64,000 nucleotides of DNA from Humitalea rosea (lineage in GTDB: Bacteria; Pseudomonadota; Alphaproteobacteria; Acetobacterales; Acetobacteraceae). The notes below the pieces were generated by a model, which was not told where the DNA came from, did no database searches, and was given only the letters and a program-made list of their open reading frames with translations. Each line of letters starts with the position of its first letter. The stretch's first letter is position 1. The stretch is taken from NCBI RefSeq assembly GCF_003253705.1, contig NZ_QKYU01000001.1, positions 1-64,000 on the forward strand, read 5' to 3'. Positions 63,041 to 64,000 of this stretch are shown piece after piece. Made by a program: the position numbers and the translations under genes.

Positions 63041-63805
63041 TCAGCTGGCGTAGTCGGGCTCCTCACGATCCAGCACCCGCCGCCAGGCATCCAGATGCAG
63101 CCGCGCATCCAGCTTCTCGCCCCAGGCGCCGGCGTGGTGGCGGCGCAGGCTGTCAGGCAAGCTATGCAGTTTTTGCCCGGTCTGCATCGCCGTCATCTGG
63201 TACATGCATGTCCGCTCGGCGATATAGCATTCGTCGAAGGCGTCATGGATCGTCGGTCCCACCACGGTGACGCCATGGCCCCGCATCACCATGATGGTCT
63301 TGTCGCCCATCAGCCGCGCGATGCGATCGCCCTCGGCATTGTTGTGGACCGGCTCATCGCCTTGGGGATCATAGACCGTGCGGTCGTTCAGCAGCAGGTT
63401 GTTGTGGTGCGACAGGGAAAATTCGGCGCCCTCGATCATCGACAGCGCGGTCAGGTATTGCGGATGCACATGAACGACGCAGGCCGCCCCCGGATTGAGC
63501 ATGTGGATGCGCGCATGGATATGGAAGGCGACCTTGCGCAATTCGCCGGTGCCGCGCAGCACCTTTCCCTCCAGGTCGCAGACGATGAGGTCGCTGGCCT
63601 TCAACTCCCGGAACAGATAGCCGCGCGGGTTGATGAGGAAGCGCGGCTCCGCCTCATCCGGCAGCATCAGGCTGTTGTGGTTGCCGATGTGCTCGTTCCA
63701 GCCGAGCCGCGAGGCGATGCGGAAGACCGCGGCCATATCGCAGCGCAGCATCCATTCATGCTCCTCCGCCTTGCCGCTGGTGAGGGTGCGGACGACGTTG
63801 GCCAT
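63041..63805 (-). CDS. class II aldolase / adducin family protein
   Basis: Zinc-dependent aldolase, decarboxylase or lyase of the class II aldolase/adducin fold, 254 aa. The metal site is visible as HIHARIHMLNPGAACVVHVHPQ (split near 94-115; the HVH pair binds zinc) and MRGHGVTVVG (about 173-182). An acidic catalytic residue lies in the HIGNHNSLML region. The substrate is unknown. ATG 63805 chosen over upstream in-frame ATGs at 63850 and 63922. It is 138 bp upstream of the dppA-like gene on the same strand and may be related in function. Confidence 0.85.
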   Translation of the reverse strand: MANVVRTLTSGKAEEHEWMLRCDMAAVFRIASRLGWNEHIGNHNSLMLPDEAEPRFLINPRGYLFRELKASDLIVCDLEGKVLRGTGELRKVAFHIHARIHMLNPGAACVVHVHPQYLTALSMIEGAEFSLSHHNNLLLNDRTVYDPQGDEPVHNNAEGDRIARLMGDKTIMVMRGHGVTVVGPTIHDAFDECYIAERTCMYQMTAMQTGQKLHSLPDSLRRHHAGAWGEKLDARLHLDAWRRVLDREEPDYAS

Positions 63806-63933
63806 GGAAGTCTCCGGCGAGGAATTTCGGTGCAGCGCCGAGCTTCGCATGACATTTTCCTGTTGGCCACTCCGTTGACGCGGCCGCGTCCTGCGGCAAG
63901 CATTCGCGCTTCTACCCGTCAAGGACGTGCGCC

Positions 63934-64000
63934 ATGCCTCCCGAGCCGTCTGCCGCGGAACTGCCGATCACCGGCTACCTCGATCGTTTCTCCCGCCGGC
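63934..64000 (+). CDS. 5' end of a gene, possibly N,N-dimethylformamidase-like large subunit (partial)
   Basis: Only 22 residues are visible, MPPEPSAAELPITGYLDRFS and two Arg, before the window ends. The ITGYLDRFSxR start resembles the N-terminal beta-strand of N,N-dimethylformamidase beta-subunit-like proteins. This is a weak call from a short match. It is divergent from the aldolase gene. Confidence 0.35.
   Translation, partial: MPPEPSAAELPITGYLDRFSRR

Overview
This is a very GC-rich chromosomal window from an alphaproteobacterium, most likely an Acetobacteraceae (Roseomonas-like) member of the Rhodospirillales. The assignment is inferred from four things: the order trpD-trpC-moaC-moeA-lexA with comEC and gltX nearby; a perfect alphaproteobacterial SOS box (GTTC-N7-GTTC) in front of lexA; several Bug/TctC, DctP and family-5 solute-binding proteins; and very high GC broken by a few short AT-rich intergenic islands. 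No rRNA, tRNA, CRISPR, integrase or intact insertion sequence was seen. Genes are dense, with many 4-bp ATGA overlaps.

Layout. 0-4.2 kb: a hypothetical protein, then a minus-strand run nudix-alaX-sseA-metC (sulfur amino-acid metabolism and tRNA proofreading). 4.3-7.5 kb: a DMT-family exporter, an orphan TRAP-type binding protein and an old-yellow-enzyme reductase. 7.5-10.9 kb: a minus-strand run of a SorA-like molybdenum sulfite dehydrogenase, its cytochrome c, a ParA-like ATPase, a CopD-like membrane protein and a GNAT acetyltransferase. 11-21.9 kb: housekeeping genes (nnrD/E, gltX, comEC, a methyltransferase, lexA, moeA, moaC, trpC, trpD) and a DUF5675-like protein. 22-29.4 kb: a TctC binding protein with an enolase-superfamily enzyme, an IS5-derived protein, dps, wrbA, a family-5 binding protein and a class III aminotransferase.

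29.5-37.5 kb is an arsenic island. It holds arsenite oxidase aioBA, transcribed divergently from arsR-acr3, followed by an arsR-arsC fusion gene, a GAPDH of the ArsJ-associated kind and arsJ. Together these could oxidise As(III) to As(V), attach As(V) to 3-phosphoglycerate and export the product, while Acr3 exports As(III). The two arsR-type genes lack a Shine-Dalgarno and have a -10-like hexamer at the same distance from ATG, so they may be leaderless.

37.5-47.2 kb is a sulfur-scavenging region: a sulfonate-type ABC transporter (minus strand) faces an FMN-dependent monooxygenase, an unknown 140-residue protein and a complete sulfate ABC transporter (plus strand), across a 565-bp regulatory gap with an AT-rich inverted repeat. 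47.3-53.7 kb: hflX, an amidase divergent from a peptide-type binding protein, an SDR and a nitroreductase. 53.7-63.8 kb: a seven-gene minus-strand operon for a dipeptide-type ABC transporter plus HyuB and HyuA hydantoinase/oxoprolinase subunits, then a class II aldolase. The window ends inside a gene that may encode an N,N-dimethylformamidase-like subunit.

The most unusual sequence-level pattern is a set of four exact short tandem duplications (13-16 bp, period 15 or 17). Each covers the TGA stop codon of a minus-strand gene: lexA, moaC, the SDR gene and dppD.
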